Origin: Salipaludibacillus sp. LMS25
GTDB lineage: Bacteria; Bacillota; Bacilli; Bacillales; Salisediminibacteriaceae
Assembly (NCBI RefSeq): GCF_024362805.1
Contig: NZ_CP093299.1
Span: forward strand, 1,178,001 to 1,242,000
Reading direction: 5' to 3'
DNA: 64,000 nt
Position 1 is the stretch's first letter; each line of letters begins with the position of its first letter. The translations under genes and the position numbers were made by a program. Positions 52,870 through 64,000 of the stretch are shown piece after piece. The notes under the pieces are model-generated. The model did not search any database and was not told where the DNA came from. It saw only the letters and a list, made by a program, of their open reading frames with translations.

Positions 52870-53454
52870 CTAATTTCTGTTCTTAATAGAATGTTTTAAT
52901 TCTTCCAATTTCTTTTCAACACGCTCATTTTCATCATCTGTTTCTCGCTGACTTAACTCGGTCTCTCCACTCGCCTCATTCACTATCATTGTCTCTTCTA
53001 TGTCATTTACGGTGGAAGAGGAAGGAAAGTTTCGTTTCATTTGTAAGTCATGCTTTTTTTGCTGCAGACGCTCATATTTAGTCACTTGTTCATTGATATG
53101 CTGGATGATATCATTCTTATGTGTCTGTGCTGTTGCATATAAACTGGCAATTTCCTGAACATGTTTATCAGCCTGCTCTTTTTTAAGGAGCGCCAGCCTA
53201 GCCGAGTCGTCATCTCCTTCCGTTAAAAAACTGCGGGCATCCTTTTCACGCTGCCATGATTCCACTTTAGCCTCATCAAGTCGCCTCTTAAGACGTTTTT
53301 CAGCAGCTAGTTGTTTATTTAATGATACTTTCATATCCTCGAGCTCGCTAGTTAAATCCCCTAAGAGCTCATCTACCATGTGAAGTGGATCCTCAGTTTG
53401 CGGATGCTCTTCATCCTCTCGAAATAGACGTTTCAACCAATTAAGCCAAAGCAT
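52870..53454 (-). CDS. Coiled-coil protein of the flotillin operon
   Basis: A 194-residue cytoplasmic protein with no close named relative that I recognise. After MLWLNWLKRLFREDE it is almost all coiled coil (about residues 25-150), with a PspA/IM30-like feel (LLKKEQADKHVQEIASLYA), and an acidic tail. ATG 53454 follows GGAGGGGAAGG; the longer in-frame reading lacks a ribosome site. It is first in the operon before yuaF and floT, so a membrane-stress or scaffold role is a guess from context. Confidence 0.7.
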   Translation of the reverse strand: MLWLNWLKRLFREDEEHPQTEDPLHMVDELLGDLTSELEDMKVSLNKQLAAEKRLKRRLDEAKVESWQREKDARSFLTEGDDDSARLALLKKEQADKHVQEIASLYATAQTHKNDIIQHINEQVTKYERLQQKKHDLQMKRNFPSSSTVNDIEETMIVNEASGETELSQRETDDENERVEKKLEELKHSIKNRN

Positions 53455-53595
53455 GATCCTTCCCCTCCTTCCACACTTAAAATGACCACTATACACAGTA
53501 TAAAGAAACTCTATAACGAACGAAAGCTATATTATAATTTTAACTTTTATTCAGGTATAAAATCGCTTACAGTTAAATATCTTCCCGATTTAGGC

Positions 53596-53632
53596 AAAAA
53601 AAGATTGGATATTTGCTTCCCAATCTTTTTTT
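53596..53632. terminator. Bidirectional terminator
   Basis: AAAAAAAGATTGG and CCAATCTTTTTTT form a 13-bp stem; placed to stop read-through from the galactoside operon. Confidence 0.85.
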
Positions 53633-53711
53633 AGCTTATTTTAAACTATTGAACCAATGTCATTATACGACATACACCTGTAAAAAACGACTCATACACG
53701 GATATTCCGCT

Positions 53712-53737
53712 ACAGACGGATAGTTACCTGTGATAAA
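53712..53737 (+). repeat. Type B repeat, right end only
   Basis: ACAGACGGATAGTTACCTG, then TGATAAA. It is directly followed by an A copy that shares its ATAAA. Confidence 0.7.
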
Positions 53738-53879
53738 GCTAAGCTTCAATCAGTGGGAGTTTTCCTTCATCCCCCACTGATTGTTCGTTTAACTTATGGG
53801 ACCTTTAGGGGCAGTTTAAACTTTTCGATCTTCTTAAGTTTTGAGGGGGGGTTTTACTGCCCCTTAAGAGCGGGATAAA
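53733..53879 (+). repeat. Type A structured repeat, inner-stem left arm deleted
   Basis: 147 bp. The CCCCCACCT arm is missing (GGGGCAGTTTAAACTTTTCG), while the right arm GAGGGGGGG remains. The ends are intact. Confidence 0.88.
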
Positions 53880-54058
53880 TGATGCGATAAACCTTTCGCA
53901 TTATTAGGTCTTCAGGCGTCGCTGATTCTCCGGGAGTCACCGTCTTTCACTAAAGTCCCTTTTTAAAACGACCAGGTGAGATAGACTAGTTATCATCGTT
54001 CGCTTGTTGGTATTGTAAATTCAATTATGACATCATTCAAATGACTGATTATATACCG

Positions 54059-56221
54059 TCATTTCACACATTTATGCAACTCATAAATGTCACTGCTATA
54101 TTGATTTGAAAGCTGCCATTGAATACCAGCATTCATAAAAAATGAGCCAGTTGCTTTAAAGCCTGATTGGTCTTTGTAATTGGCTTCCGGGTCAAGACCT
54201 TTAAACTTTATTAACGTTAACTGCTCTCCATATTTAAGGCCATCTTCAAATAGAAAGATGACGCTATGATTTTTGTCTTCAGAGACATATTGTATCGCTG
54301 TATAATCATGTCCAGAGTTTGCTATTGGAGAAGCTAACCGATATTGGACACCTTCTTGTACCGTCCCTCTTATTTCTTTATAATAGGTAATCCATTTCGC
54401 AGCCTCAGCCAATTCTATGTCATCCCATTGATCCAGATTACCTCCAACGCCTAACGCCCCTAACATCGCTACATGACACCTGTAAGTTAAAGGAACCTCC
54501 CGCTTATTCAACCAATTGGGCGAATCTGTTATCCAGCACATCATGGCCTTCGCATTATAAGCAAATGACGTTCCGTATTGAATGGCAAGCCGATCAACAG
54601 CGTCTGTATTATCACTCGTCCAAAACTGATCGGTTCTCTGAAGAATCCCAAGGTCTACTCTCCCACCGCCTCCTGAACATGTTTCAATTACCACATGGGG
54701 GTGTTTCCTTTTGATACAATCAATAATCTCATATAACCCTTTTACATGTTCCATCCAGAGCTTCTGCTGTTCATGAGACATTTCCGTATGTTTCAAGACA
54801 CCTTGACGCTCTTCTACTGTTCCCGGTTCCGAAAAAGCTCGATTCATATCCCATTTAACAAAATGTATATCATGTTTAGTCAGTAGATTTTCAAGCCAAC
54901 GTTGAATATAGGCCCTTACTTCCTTTTTCCCAAGGTTAAGGACAAGTTGATGACGAGCCTCTGTATGATTTTTGTTTGAAAATTGATAGACCCAATCAGG
55001 ATGCTGCTCATATAACTGGCTATCTTTATTCACCATTTCAGGCTCCACCCATATACCAAACGCCATATTTAAAGACTTAACGTGTGATATTAACTCTGAT
55101 AATCCGTTTGGGAATTTATCTTGATTGACATACCAATCACCTAGACCAGCTTGATCAGAATGCCTTTCACCAAACCAGCCATCATCAATGACAAATAACT
55201 CACATCCTATAGCTGCTGCTTTTTCTGCAAGTCGTTTTTGCTCGTCCACCGACACATCAAAATAAGTCGCTTCCCAAGAATTGTAGAGAACTTTTCTCAA
55301 ATGGTTTCGGTGACCTTCTGGTAATAGGACGTCTCGTTGAAAGCGGTGCGCCAGATGACTCATACCTGAAAACCCATTTTCACTATACCCAATAAAAAAT
55401 TCAGGTGTTTCAAAAGACTCATTAGCCTTTAACACTTTTGAAAAATCAAAGTCCGTTATACCACCACAAAGCTGCACTAAACCGAACGCATCTTTCTCCA
55501 CATGAATGTCCCAGTTTCCTGAATAAGCTAAGTGCCCGAACCACACATCACCAGTCTCTTCTGTAGCATCCCCATCCACTGCAAACCACGGGTTAGCTTG
55601 ATGGGATGTATTCCCCCGCCTACTATCAATTGTCTTTCTTCCTTCACTAAGCGTTTCTTGGATCACTTGAAATTCTCCAACCCATTTCCCAGCTAAATGA
55701 GTCAACCGACTAACTTGACCAGGTTTAAATGCCACCTGTAAAGAGCGAGCGGCTTCAAGGGTTAATTGATCTTCACTCTCATTTATGACCGCTAAACGAC
55801 GACTAATCATATCGTATGCTTCATACACGCCGTATTTGACCTGAATACGATAACGGCCTAATTTTTCTTTTAAAAAGAGAGATAACTCTGTTAGTTGCTC
55901 ATTAATTGTTTCAAGCTTGTAGTCTTCGTATAGCCACTCGAATCCTCTTTCACCTAATGTATTCGACGCTTTAAACGTCGGTTCGGAGTAAACCATTTCT
56001 CCCCACGGAATAAATTCATATCCCATTACGCCTCTCGTTGCTTCAAATGAGGAATGCGCTATCACAAAAGGGAGCATTTCTTTATAATCACATTTAAGGG
56101 CCAATTTCTTTCCCCAATAGATATGTTGTAGATGCCCCCCTTTATGAATGTCTAAGACATAGGCTGTTCTAGCTGTTTCTAGGACGAATCGCCGCTCATT
56201 ACACATTACCTCTACACTCAT
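54059..56221 (-). CDS. Alpha-galactosidase, glycoside hydrolase family 36
   Basis: A predicted cytoplasmic retaining enzyme that removes alpha-1,6-galactose from raffinose-type sugars or galactomannan fragments. Its 720 residues match bacterial GH36 enzymes. The central barrel carries the nucleophile Asp in VKWDMNRAFSEPG and the acid/base Asp in FWTSDNTDA, with ETCSGGGGRVDLGIL between them, and DDGWFG early in the barrel. There is no signal peptide. It is last in the operon, 190 bp after the GH42 gene. GGAGGGAAAGAT precedes the start. Confidence 0.95.
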   Translation of the reverse strand: MSVEVMCNERRFVLETARTAYVLDIHKGGHLQHIYWGKKLALKCDYKEMLPFVIAHSSFEATRGVMGYEFIPWGEMVYSEPTFKASNTLGERGFEWLYEDYKLETINEQLTELSLFLKEKLGRYRIQVKYGVYEAYDMISRRLAVINESEDQLTLEAARSLQVAFKPGQVSRLTHLAGKWVGEFQVIQETLSEGRKTIDSRRGNTSHQANPWFAVDGDATEETGDVWFGHLAYSGNWDIHVEKDAFGLVQLCGGITDFDFSKVLKANESFETPEFFIGYSENGFSGMSHLAHRFQRDVLLPEGHRNHLRKVLYNSWEATYFDVSVDEQKRLAEKAAAIGCELFVIDDGWFGERHSDQAGLGDWYVNQDKFPNGLSELISHVKSLNMAFGIWVEPEMVNKDSQLYEQHPDWVYQFSNKNHTEARHQLVLNLGKKEVRAYIQRWLENLLTKHDIHFVKWDMNRAFSEPGTVEERQGVLKHTEMSHEQQKLWMEHVKGLYEIIDCIKRKHPHVVIETCSGGGGRVDLGILQRTDQFWTSDNTDAVDRLAIQYGTSFAYNAKAMMCWITDSPNWLNKREVPLTYRCHVAMLGALGVGGNLDQWDDIELAEAAKWITYYKEIRGTVQEGVQYRLASPIANSGHDYTAIQYVSEDKNHSVIFLFEDGLKYGEQLTLIKFKGLDPEANYKDQSGFKATGSFFMNAGIQWQLSNQYSSDIYELHKCVK

Positions 56222-56370
56222 ATCTTTCCCTCCAATAGCCGTTTCATGACCCTCTTTTACTAGTTACTCTAGTAACTTATCGTTTTTTCACATGTTTCAA
56301 ACCGTCAGACTTCTGTCATTCCTTTTCAAAATAATGTCGTTCACCTTAACATACTTTCAACTATATGAAA

Positions 56371-56401
56371 GACAGTCTCCCCCCCACCCGAGGAGACTGT
56401 C
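56371..56401 (-). terminator. Hairpin between the GH42 and GH36 genes
   Basis: GACAGTCTCC and GGAGACTGTC form a 10-bp stem. The minus-strand transcript continues TTTCATATAG, a poor T-run, so it may only reduce transcription into the GH36 gene. Confidence 0.65.
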
Positions 56402-56411
56402 CCCCACCAAC

Positions 56412-58427
56412 TTATTTATCTGTCACACATACTAAGCTACCCAAGCGTGGAACAAACACATTCATATCATATTTTCTCCCAGTTTCAGCGTCTCTCCATG
56501 GCTGCCCTAGGTCAGGAAGTTCAACATCATAGCCTTGCTCTACATCATGATTAAGTACCGTTAAATAAATGTGTGAGGCCGTCTCACGTCTTATCACTTC
56601 GATATTAGAAGGCGTTTCATGAACAGATATTCCTGTATTGTTGAAAATATCAGTATATAAATGCTTTAAGAAATCGTGCTCTACGCCACACCCAATATAG
56701 TACACGTGTCCTTCCCCATAGTTATTTTTCGTTATCGCTGCTTTATCGCTAAACCACTCATCTTCATATACGGCAAGTACGTCAGCTGACTCCGCTTCAA
56801 TATAATCACACCATACGTGAACAGGAGATGTATGATTTAATAGAGGAGCCACTGTCCCTTTAATTGTTGAGCTTTTCTGATCTCGTAGTGACTCATAGTC
56901 ACGAATCGTAATTCCTGCCAAATCTGCCAGGTCTCCTGGTAATGTGAGATCAGTGACCACATTATCTTCGTTCTTTACTCCTGTCCGATAAGTGAAAATG
57001 ACAGTGCCACCACGTTTCACATACTCTTTTAACCGGTCATTAACATGCTTTTTTGTCAAAAAGTATATAGGAACGATTATCACTTTATAGGATGAAAAAT
57101 CTTCATGACCGCGAATCATATCTGTCTGGACATTCAGATCATGAGCAGGTGCGTAAAATCTAAGGCATTCATTTATATAATTAAATTGATCAGATTGAGG
57201 CTGAATCTGCCAAGCCCAATCATTTTCTGGGTCATGATAAAATGCAATGTCTGCGTGAACCTTTGAGGTTATCCAATTATCGGCGAAAGGGGCTAAAGAG
57301 TGAATCACGTCTTTCACTTCAGCATATTTCCTTCCGGGTTTTCCGTCATGGTCTAAAATACCATGACAAAATTGTTCAGTACCATAGCGTGCCGCACGCC
57401 AGCGAAAATAGACGATGGCCTCAGCGCCTCGAGAGATCGCTTGGTATGTCCAAAGTTTTAAGTGACCTGGTCTAGGTAAATAACCAATCTGACTCCACCC
57501 TTGTGCTCCGGATAATTCCTCCATGACCCAATAACTTTTTCCATCTTTGGTCCCTCGACAAAGGTCGTGTTGTCGAGCAATGGCAGCTGGCGTAATTGGC
57601 TCTGCTAATCCCCCCCAAACGGGGTAATTATCAAACGATATAAAATCAAGGTCTTTCGCCATGTCCAACTGATCAATGGCTAACCCTGTATACACAAAAT
57701 TATGGGTAATGAATTCCCTGTCTGAAATAGACTCTCTTAACGTGTCAACTTGCAACTTATTGTAACGTGTGTATGCATCCGCACAAAAGCGATCGAAATC
57801 TAGTAACAGGCTAGGATTATGTTCTTGATAGACGACAGTTGGGACTGGGATTTGACACCATTTTGTATATGTCTGACTCCAAAAAATCGTCCCCCACCGC
57901 TCATTTAATTCATCTAAGGTTCCATACTTCTTTTGAAGCCAAGTATGGAAGGCTTGCTTGTCATATTCTCCGTAGCTACGATCTGATTGCTCATGACCAT
58001 ATTCATTATCAGTTTGCCAACCAATGACAGCTGGATGATGCCCATAATGCTCGCCCATTTTTTGTACTATCTTTTTGGATAGACATTGATAGACTTCACT
58101 GTTAACCGTGTAATGTCTTCTTGCACCAAACCCTATTTTGCGTCCATATTTATCGACTGGTAGGACGTCCGGATACTTATCAATTAACCATGCAGGCGGT
58201 GTAGCAGTTGGCGTGCCAAGCACGACATCAAATCCGTATTCATACATCAAGTCTAAAGCTTCATCGAATAATGAAAAGTCAAAGCTGCCTTCTTCTGGCT
58301 CTATAAGTCCCCAAGCGAATTCGCCAACCCTAATCACATTTATTCCGAGCTGTTGCATTAATTCAAGGTCCGTTTTCCATCTCTCTTTCGGCCATTGCTC
58401 TGGATAATAATCTACACCGATATACAT
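56412..58427 (-). CDS. Beta-galactosidase, glycoside hydrolase family 42
   Basis: A predicted cytoplasmic beta-galactosidase for short galactosides. Its 671 residues have three domains: a barrel with the acid/base Glu in VIGWQTDNEYGHEQ and the nucleophile Glu in SYWVMEELSGAQGWSQ, a trimer-forming domain (about 385-600), and a small C-terminal beta domain. GGAGGGAATAAC precedes the start. GH42 enzymes often act on galacto-oligosaccharides from arabinogalactan or pectin side chains rather than on lactose; which applies here is open. Confidence 0.95.
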   Translation of the reverse strand: MYIGVDYYPEQWPKERWKTDLELMQQLGINVIRVGEFAWGLIEPEEGSFDFSLFDEALDLMYEYGFDVVLGTPTATPPAWLIDKYPDVLPVDKYGRKIGFGARRHYTVNSEVYQCLSKKIVQKMGEHYGHHPAVIGWQTDNEYGHEQSDRSYGEYDKQAFHTWLQKKYGTLDELNERWGTIFWSQTYTKWCQIPVPTVVYQEHNPSLLLDFDRFCADAYTRYNKLQVDTLRESISDREFITHNFVYTGLAIDQLDMAKDLDFISFDNYPVWGGLAEPITPAAIARQHDLCRGTKDGKSYWVMEELSGAQGWSQIGYLPRPGHLKLWTYQAISRGAEAIVYFRWRAARYGTEQFCHGILDHDGKPGRKYAEVKDVIHSLAPFADNWITSKVHADIAFYHDPENDWAWQIQPQSDQFNYINECLRFYAPAHDLNVQTDMIRGHEDFSSYKVIIVPIYFLTKKHVNDRLKEYVKRGGTVIFTYRTGVKNEDNVVTDLTLPGDLADLAGITIRDYESLRDQKSSTIKGTVAPLLNHTSPVHVWCDYIEAESADVLAVYEDEWFSDKAAITKNNYGEGHVYYIGCGVEHDFLKHLYTDIFNNTGISVHETPSNIEVIRRETASHIYLTVLNHDVEQGYDVELPDLGQPWRDAETGRKYDMNVFVPRLGSLVCVTDK

Positions 58428-58495
58428 GTTATTCCCTCCCAGGCCAACGATCGGGCACCGTCAGCCTTCATAATGTGTGTATGTTAAGACAAACA

Positions 58496-61235
<2,740 letters not shown>

Positions 61236-61248
61236 CGTGTCATCCTTT

Positions 61249-62085
61249 CTATTTAACAGCACTTCCTAGCATCCCTGATATAAAATGTCTTTGTAAAACA
61301 AGAAAGAAAATCATGATCGGAACAGTGGCTATCGATATCCCCATCATCATTTGTCCATAATCGGTATACGATACACCGCTTAAGGTCGATAGCGCCACCG
61401 GGAATGTATACATGTCTTGTGTTCTAATAGCCACAAGTGGCCACATAAAATTGTTCCACTGATACATGAATAAGAAAATAGACGTAGCTGCTAATGCTGG
61501 CTTCATTGATGGTAAAACGATTTTTAAAAAGATTTTAAATTCACCGGCTCCGTCTAACCTTGCTGATTCCAGAAGCTCACTCGGAAAAGCGAGGAAATTT
61601 TGTCTCATAAGGAAAATGGCAAACGGATAGCACAATTGGGGCGCAATAAGCGCGAAATACGTATTCAACAACCCATAAGCCGACATCATTTGAAAGAGCG
61701 GAATTAATGTGGCTTGATAAGGGATCATCATCGACAAAATCAAAATCGTGAAAATAACATTTCTACCTTTAAAGTCAAATTTAGCAAATGCATATGCTGC
61801 TGTAGAGCTGACGATAAGCGCTAACACCACATAAGTACCAGAAACAAAAAGCGAATTAAACAGTACTCGCCCGATTCCAACCGTGTTATCTAAATTAATT
61901 AAGTTTTCCATAAACTGTCCACCAAAGGAAAGTGTCGGCGGACTCGTGAACATTTTATCAGAGCTATTTGTAGAACCTACCAACATCCAATAGAATGGGA
62001 AGATTGAAATAACGAGAAATATTCCCAATAATACATACATGCCAACCTTACCGAACATCACTTGTGTTTTCGTTTTTTGCTTCAT
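61249..62085 (-). CDS. Sugar ABC transporter permease, MalG type
   Basis: A 278-residue channel subunit with about six spans and the EAA loop ELLESARLDGAGEFKIFLKI followed by LP. It overlaps the preceding permease gene by 4 bp (ATGA), so translation is coupled. It works with the protein at 62082-62936 and the binding protein upstream; no ATPase gene is in view. Confidence 0.92.
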   Translation of the reverse strand: MKQKTKTQVMFGKVGMYVLLGIFLVISIFPFYWMLVGSTNSSDKMFTSPPTLSFGGQFMENLINLDNTVGIGRVLFNSLFVSGTYVVLALIVSSTAAYAFAKFDFKGRNVIFTILILSMMIPYQATLIPLFQMMSAYGLLNTYFALIAPQLCYPFAIFLMRQNFLAFPSELLESARLDGAGEFKIFLKIVLPSMKPALAATSIFLFMYQWNNFMWPLVAIRTQDMYTFPVALSTLSGVSYTDYGQMMMGISIATVPIMIFFLVLQRHFISGMLGSAVK

Positions 62086-62936
62086 GACTTATCACCCGTA
62101 AATTTGAATTGGACAAACGATAACACGGCTACTAATACAACGACCACATATGCCACTGCACTGCCATAACTGAAGTCAAAATACTCAAAACCATTCTCAT
62201 AAATATAAAGCCCAAGTGTCATCGTCGCATTACCTGGTCCACCACTCGTCAAGTTAAATGGTTCATCAAATAATTGTAATGTCCCAATGGTTGATAAAAT
62301 ACCGGCAAATAGAATGATAGGTTTTAAATTTGGTATTGTAATAGAGAAAAACTGTCTTATTTTTCCTGCTCCATCAATAGACGCAGCTTCATACATTTCT
62401 TCTGGAATATTCTGAAGTGCTGCAAGAAAAATAATCATATTATATCCTGTCCAGCGCCATGTCATCGCCATAATAATGGAGACTTTTGCCCATGTGGCAT
62501 CTGATAGCCACGGGATGGGACCTATGCCTATATAACTTAAAAGCTCGTTAAACAGGCCATTATCTTGTAGCATCACAGAAAACAAGAGAGAATAAGCAAC
62601 AAGGGATGTAACCGCAGGTAAGAAAAACGATACTCGAAAAAATCCTTTCAACTTTAACAACTGACTATTTAAAACACTCGCCAATATCATCGCTAAAATT
62701 AACATAATCGGAACTTGGAAAATAAAGATAATAAACGTATTACTTAAGGCGGTCCAAAAAATGGAATCCCCCATTAATCGACTATAATTAGCGAGACCTA
62801 CAAACGAGTAGCTCCCCCCCTCATAACGTTGAAAACTTAAATAAAGGGAGGCTAATATAGGGTAAGCTGTAAATACTAAAAATAAAATAACAGCTGGTGC
62901 TATAAAAAAGTATGGCGCTCTGTTCGTCTGATTCAT
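62082..62936 (-). CDS. Sugar ABC transporter permease, MalF type
   Basis: A 284-residue channel subunit, six predicted spans, EAA loop EMYEAASIDGAGKIRQFFSI. It begins just after the chimeric repeat that separates it from the binding-protein gene. Related to the LacF/AraP group of carbohydrate importers. Its substrate is probably a galactose-containing oligosaccharide, judged from the three galactosidase genes in the operon. Confidence 0.92.
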   Translation of the reverse strand: MNQTNRAPYFFIAPAVILFLVFTAYPILASLYLSFQRYEGGSYSFVGLANYSRLMGDSIFWTALSNTFIIFIFQVPIMLILAMILASVLNSQLLKLKGFFRVSFFLPAVTSLVAYSLLFSVMLQDNGLFNELLSYIGIGPIPWLSDATWAKVSIIMAMTWRWTGYNMIIFLAALQNIPEEMYEAASIDGAGKIRQFFSITIPNLKPIILFAGILSTIGTLQLFDEPFNLTSGGPGNATMTLGLYIYENGFEYFDFSYGSAVAYVVVVLVAVLSFVQFKFTGDKS

Positions 62937-62967
62937 TTTTTCACCCAGCCTTTTTAATGACGTTTAC

Positions 62968-63127
62968 TTAACACGAACCTTCAATCAGTGGGCGTTTTCG
63001 TTCTTCTCCCACTGATTGGTAGTTTAACTTACGGGACCTTTAGGGGCAGTTTATCCCCCCACCTAAAATTTTCGACCTTCTTAAGTTTTCAGGTAGGGGT
63101 TTTACTGCCCCTTAAGAGTGGGATAAA
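62968..63127 (+). repeat. Chimeric repeat: B left half, A right half
   Basis: The left half (CGAACCTTCAATCAGTGGGC, GTTCTTCTCCCACTGATTGG) is type B, the right half (GTTTAACTTACGGGACCTTT to GTGGGATAAA) is type A. The switch is just after hairpin I. It lies between the binding-protein and permease genes, antisense to them. Confidence 0.9.
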
Positions 63128-63131
63128 CTTC

Positions 63132-64000
63132 TTAGTTTATACGATTATCCAGTTGATTTGCCGCTCGTTCTAGCGCCTCCTCAACTGAACGCCCTCCGAT
63201 TGCTTCCGCTTGAGCTGTTTCTGCTTCATCTCTTGCAACTGCATAATTTCCAGTGTAATTAGCGTACGGAATATCATCCATCATTGCTGCAAACATGTCC
63301 CAAATCGGTTGATCATTAAAGTAAGTAACTGGTTCTGAGAAAATATCCTCATCATAAATCGTATTTAAAGATGGGAATAAGCCACCTTCCATTGCAGCAA
63401 GTTGAACCTCTTCAGATGTGGAGAAAAAAGCCATAAAGTCGTAAGCAAGATCTGGATTTTCTGAATTTGCCGAAACCATATAGTTACTTCCTCCAAGGTT
63501 AGCTGCACGGTTCCCTCCTTCTTCAAAGGCTGGCAGTGGCATCACATCCCAATCCCCTTCTAAGTTAGGCGCCTGCTCAGTCAATGACCCCGTTAACCAT
63601 GCACCTGAAGGCGCCGTGGCCACATTTCCATTAGCCAGTCCCCCAAGCCAGGCATCCCATCCTACAAGATTTTCATTCAAGCCTTCTTCATGAAGCCGTT
63701 TGACTACTTCCATGGCTCTAATAGATTCTTGTGAGTCTATATCGATTTCCCCGTCTTCATTGAAATAAAAGGTCCCTTGCTGATTCAACATCATTCTGTA
63801 AACGCCATCATCATTGTTAATGTCAATTCCCGTTAGAGCGATATCTAGCTCATCTCTTAACGTGTGACCAGCTTCTATGAAATCATCCCACGTTTCTATT
63901 TGATCCGCCGCAATCCCTGCTTCTTCAAATAAATCTACTCTGTAAAAAACACCTGCTGGCCCCGCATCAAACGGCACGCCGTATATGGTGTCATTTAACG
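63132..64000 (-). CDS. Sugar ABC transporter, extracellular binding protein (C-terminal part)
   Basis: Family 1 solute-binding protein, with its N-terminus beyond the window edge; the frame is open through position 64000 with TIYGVPFDAGPAGVFYR. Typical elements are TWDDFIEAGHTLRDEL, NVATAPSGAWLTGSLTEQ and NLGGSNYMVSANSENPDLA. It is first in the visible operon before the two permease genes. The lipoprotein signal expected at its start cannot be seen here. Confidence 0.92.
   Translation of the reverse strand, partial: LNDTIYGVPFDAGPAGVFYRVDLFEEAGIAADQIETWDDFIEAGHTLRDELDIALTGIDINNDDGVYRMMLNQQGTFYFNEDGEIDIDSQESIRAMEVVKRLHEEGLNENLVGWDAWLGGLANGNVATAPSGAWLTGSLTEQAPNLEGDWDVMPLPAFEEGGNRAANLGGSNYMVSANSENPDLAYDFMAFFSTSEEVQLAAMEGGLFPSLNTIYDEDIFSEPVTYFNDQPIWDMFAAMMDDIPYANYTGNYAVARDEAETAQAEAIGGRSVEEALERAANQLDNRIN

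Larger units (their letters stand above)
53455..54058. other. Intergenic region between the flotillin operon and the galactoside operon
   Basis: It contains a terminator, the right end of a B repeat joined to an A repeat, and about 170 bases of unremarkable DNA after the alpha-galactosidase stop. No gene is seen. Confidence 0.5.

Overview
This window looks like chromosome from a low-GC, motile, plant-polysaccharide-degrading Bacillaceae bacterium, probably an alkaliphilic or halotolerant Bacillus relative such as the Salipaludibacillus/Evansella group. The evidence is a B. subtilis-like gene order running degS-degU-degV-comFA-comFC-yvyF-flgM-flgN-flgK-flgL-yviE-fliW-csrA-hag-flaG-fliD-fliS-fliT, plus yyaC, yuaF-floT, strong GGAGG ribosome sites and sigma-D promoters. 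The genus is an inference; the family is fairly secure.

Layout. 1-13.2 kb holds xylose and xylo-oligosaccharide use: xylB (cut by the window edge), xylA, a divergent ROK repressor xylR with a visible operator, a YesM/YesN-type two-component system, a sugar ABC importer, a GH43 beta-xylosidase and a DUF624 membrane protein, followed by spore gene yyaC. 13.2-19.9 kb is an accessory island bordered by repeats: a YusW-like lipoprotein, an IS3 remnant and a lactococcin-972-type bacteriocin cluster (secreted peptide, ABC ATPase, small anchored protein, 43-codon ORF, multi-span DUF1430-type protein). 19.9-44.5 kb is the late-flagellar/competence/degSU block on the minus strand, with three nearly identical flagellin genes, two unusual LuxR-type regulators and a decayed second fliD. 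45-53.5 kb holds yvyE, a degenerate kinase-like protein, an XRE regulator, a ComEA-like protein, an AEC transporter, an unknown secreted protein, an IS1182 remnant and a flotillin operon. 53.9-64 kb is a galactoside operon: ABC importer, GH35 and GH42 beta-galactosidases, a LacI regulator and a GH36 alpha-galactosidase.

The most striking feature is a dispersed family of about 20 intergenic structured repeats in two related forms, here called A (about 159 bp) and B (about 155 bp). Each begins and ends in ATAAA and contains a terminal hairpin (AATCAGTGGG...CCCACTGATT) and a long two-part hairpin. Nearly all lie on the plus strand. Some are joined head to tail sharing one ATAAA; others are A/B chimeras or internally deleted. 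One supplies the stop codon of comFA, and in both sugar operons one sits exactly between the binding-protein gene and the permease genes. Insertion after ATAAA without duplication and the subterminal hairpins suggest non-autonomous IS200/IS605-like elements, but no transposase of that family is in the window.

Flagellar control is unusually readable: six clear sigma-D promoters (three hag, fliD, flaG, flgM), one more between degS and degU, CsrA-type ACAAGGATGT sites in the hag leaders, and a leader hairpin kept by compensatory changes in all three hag genes.
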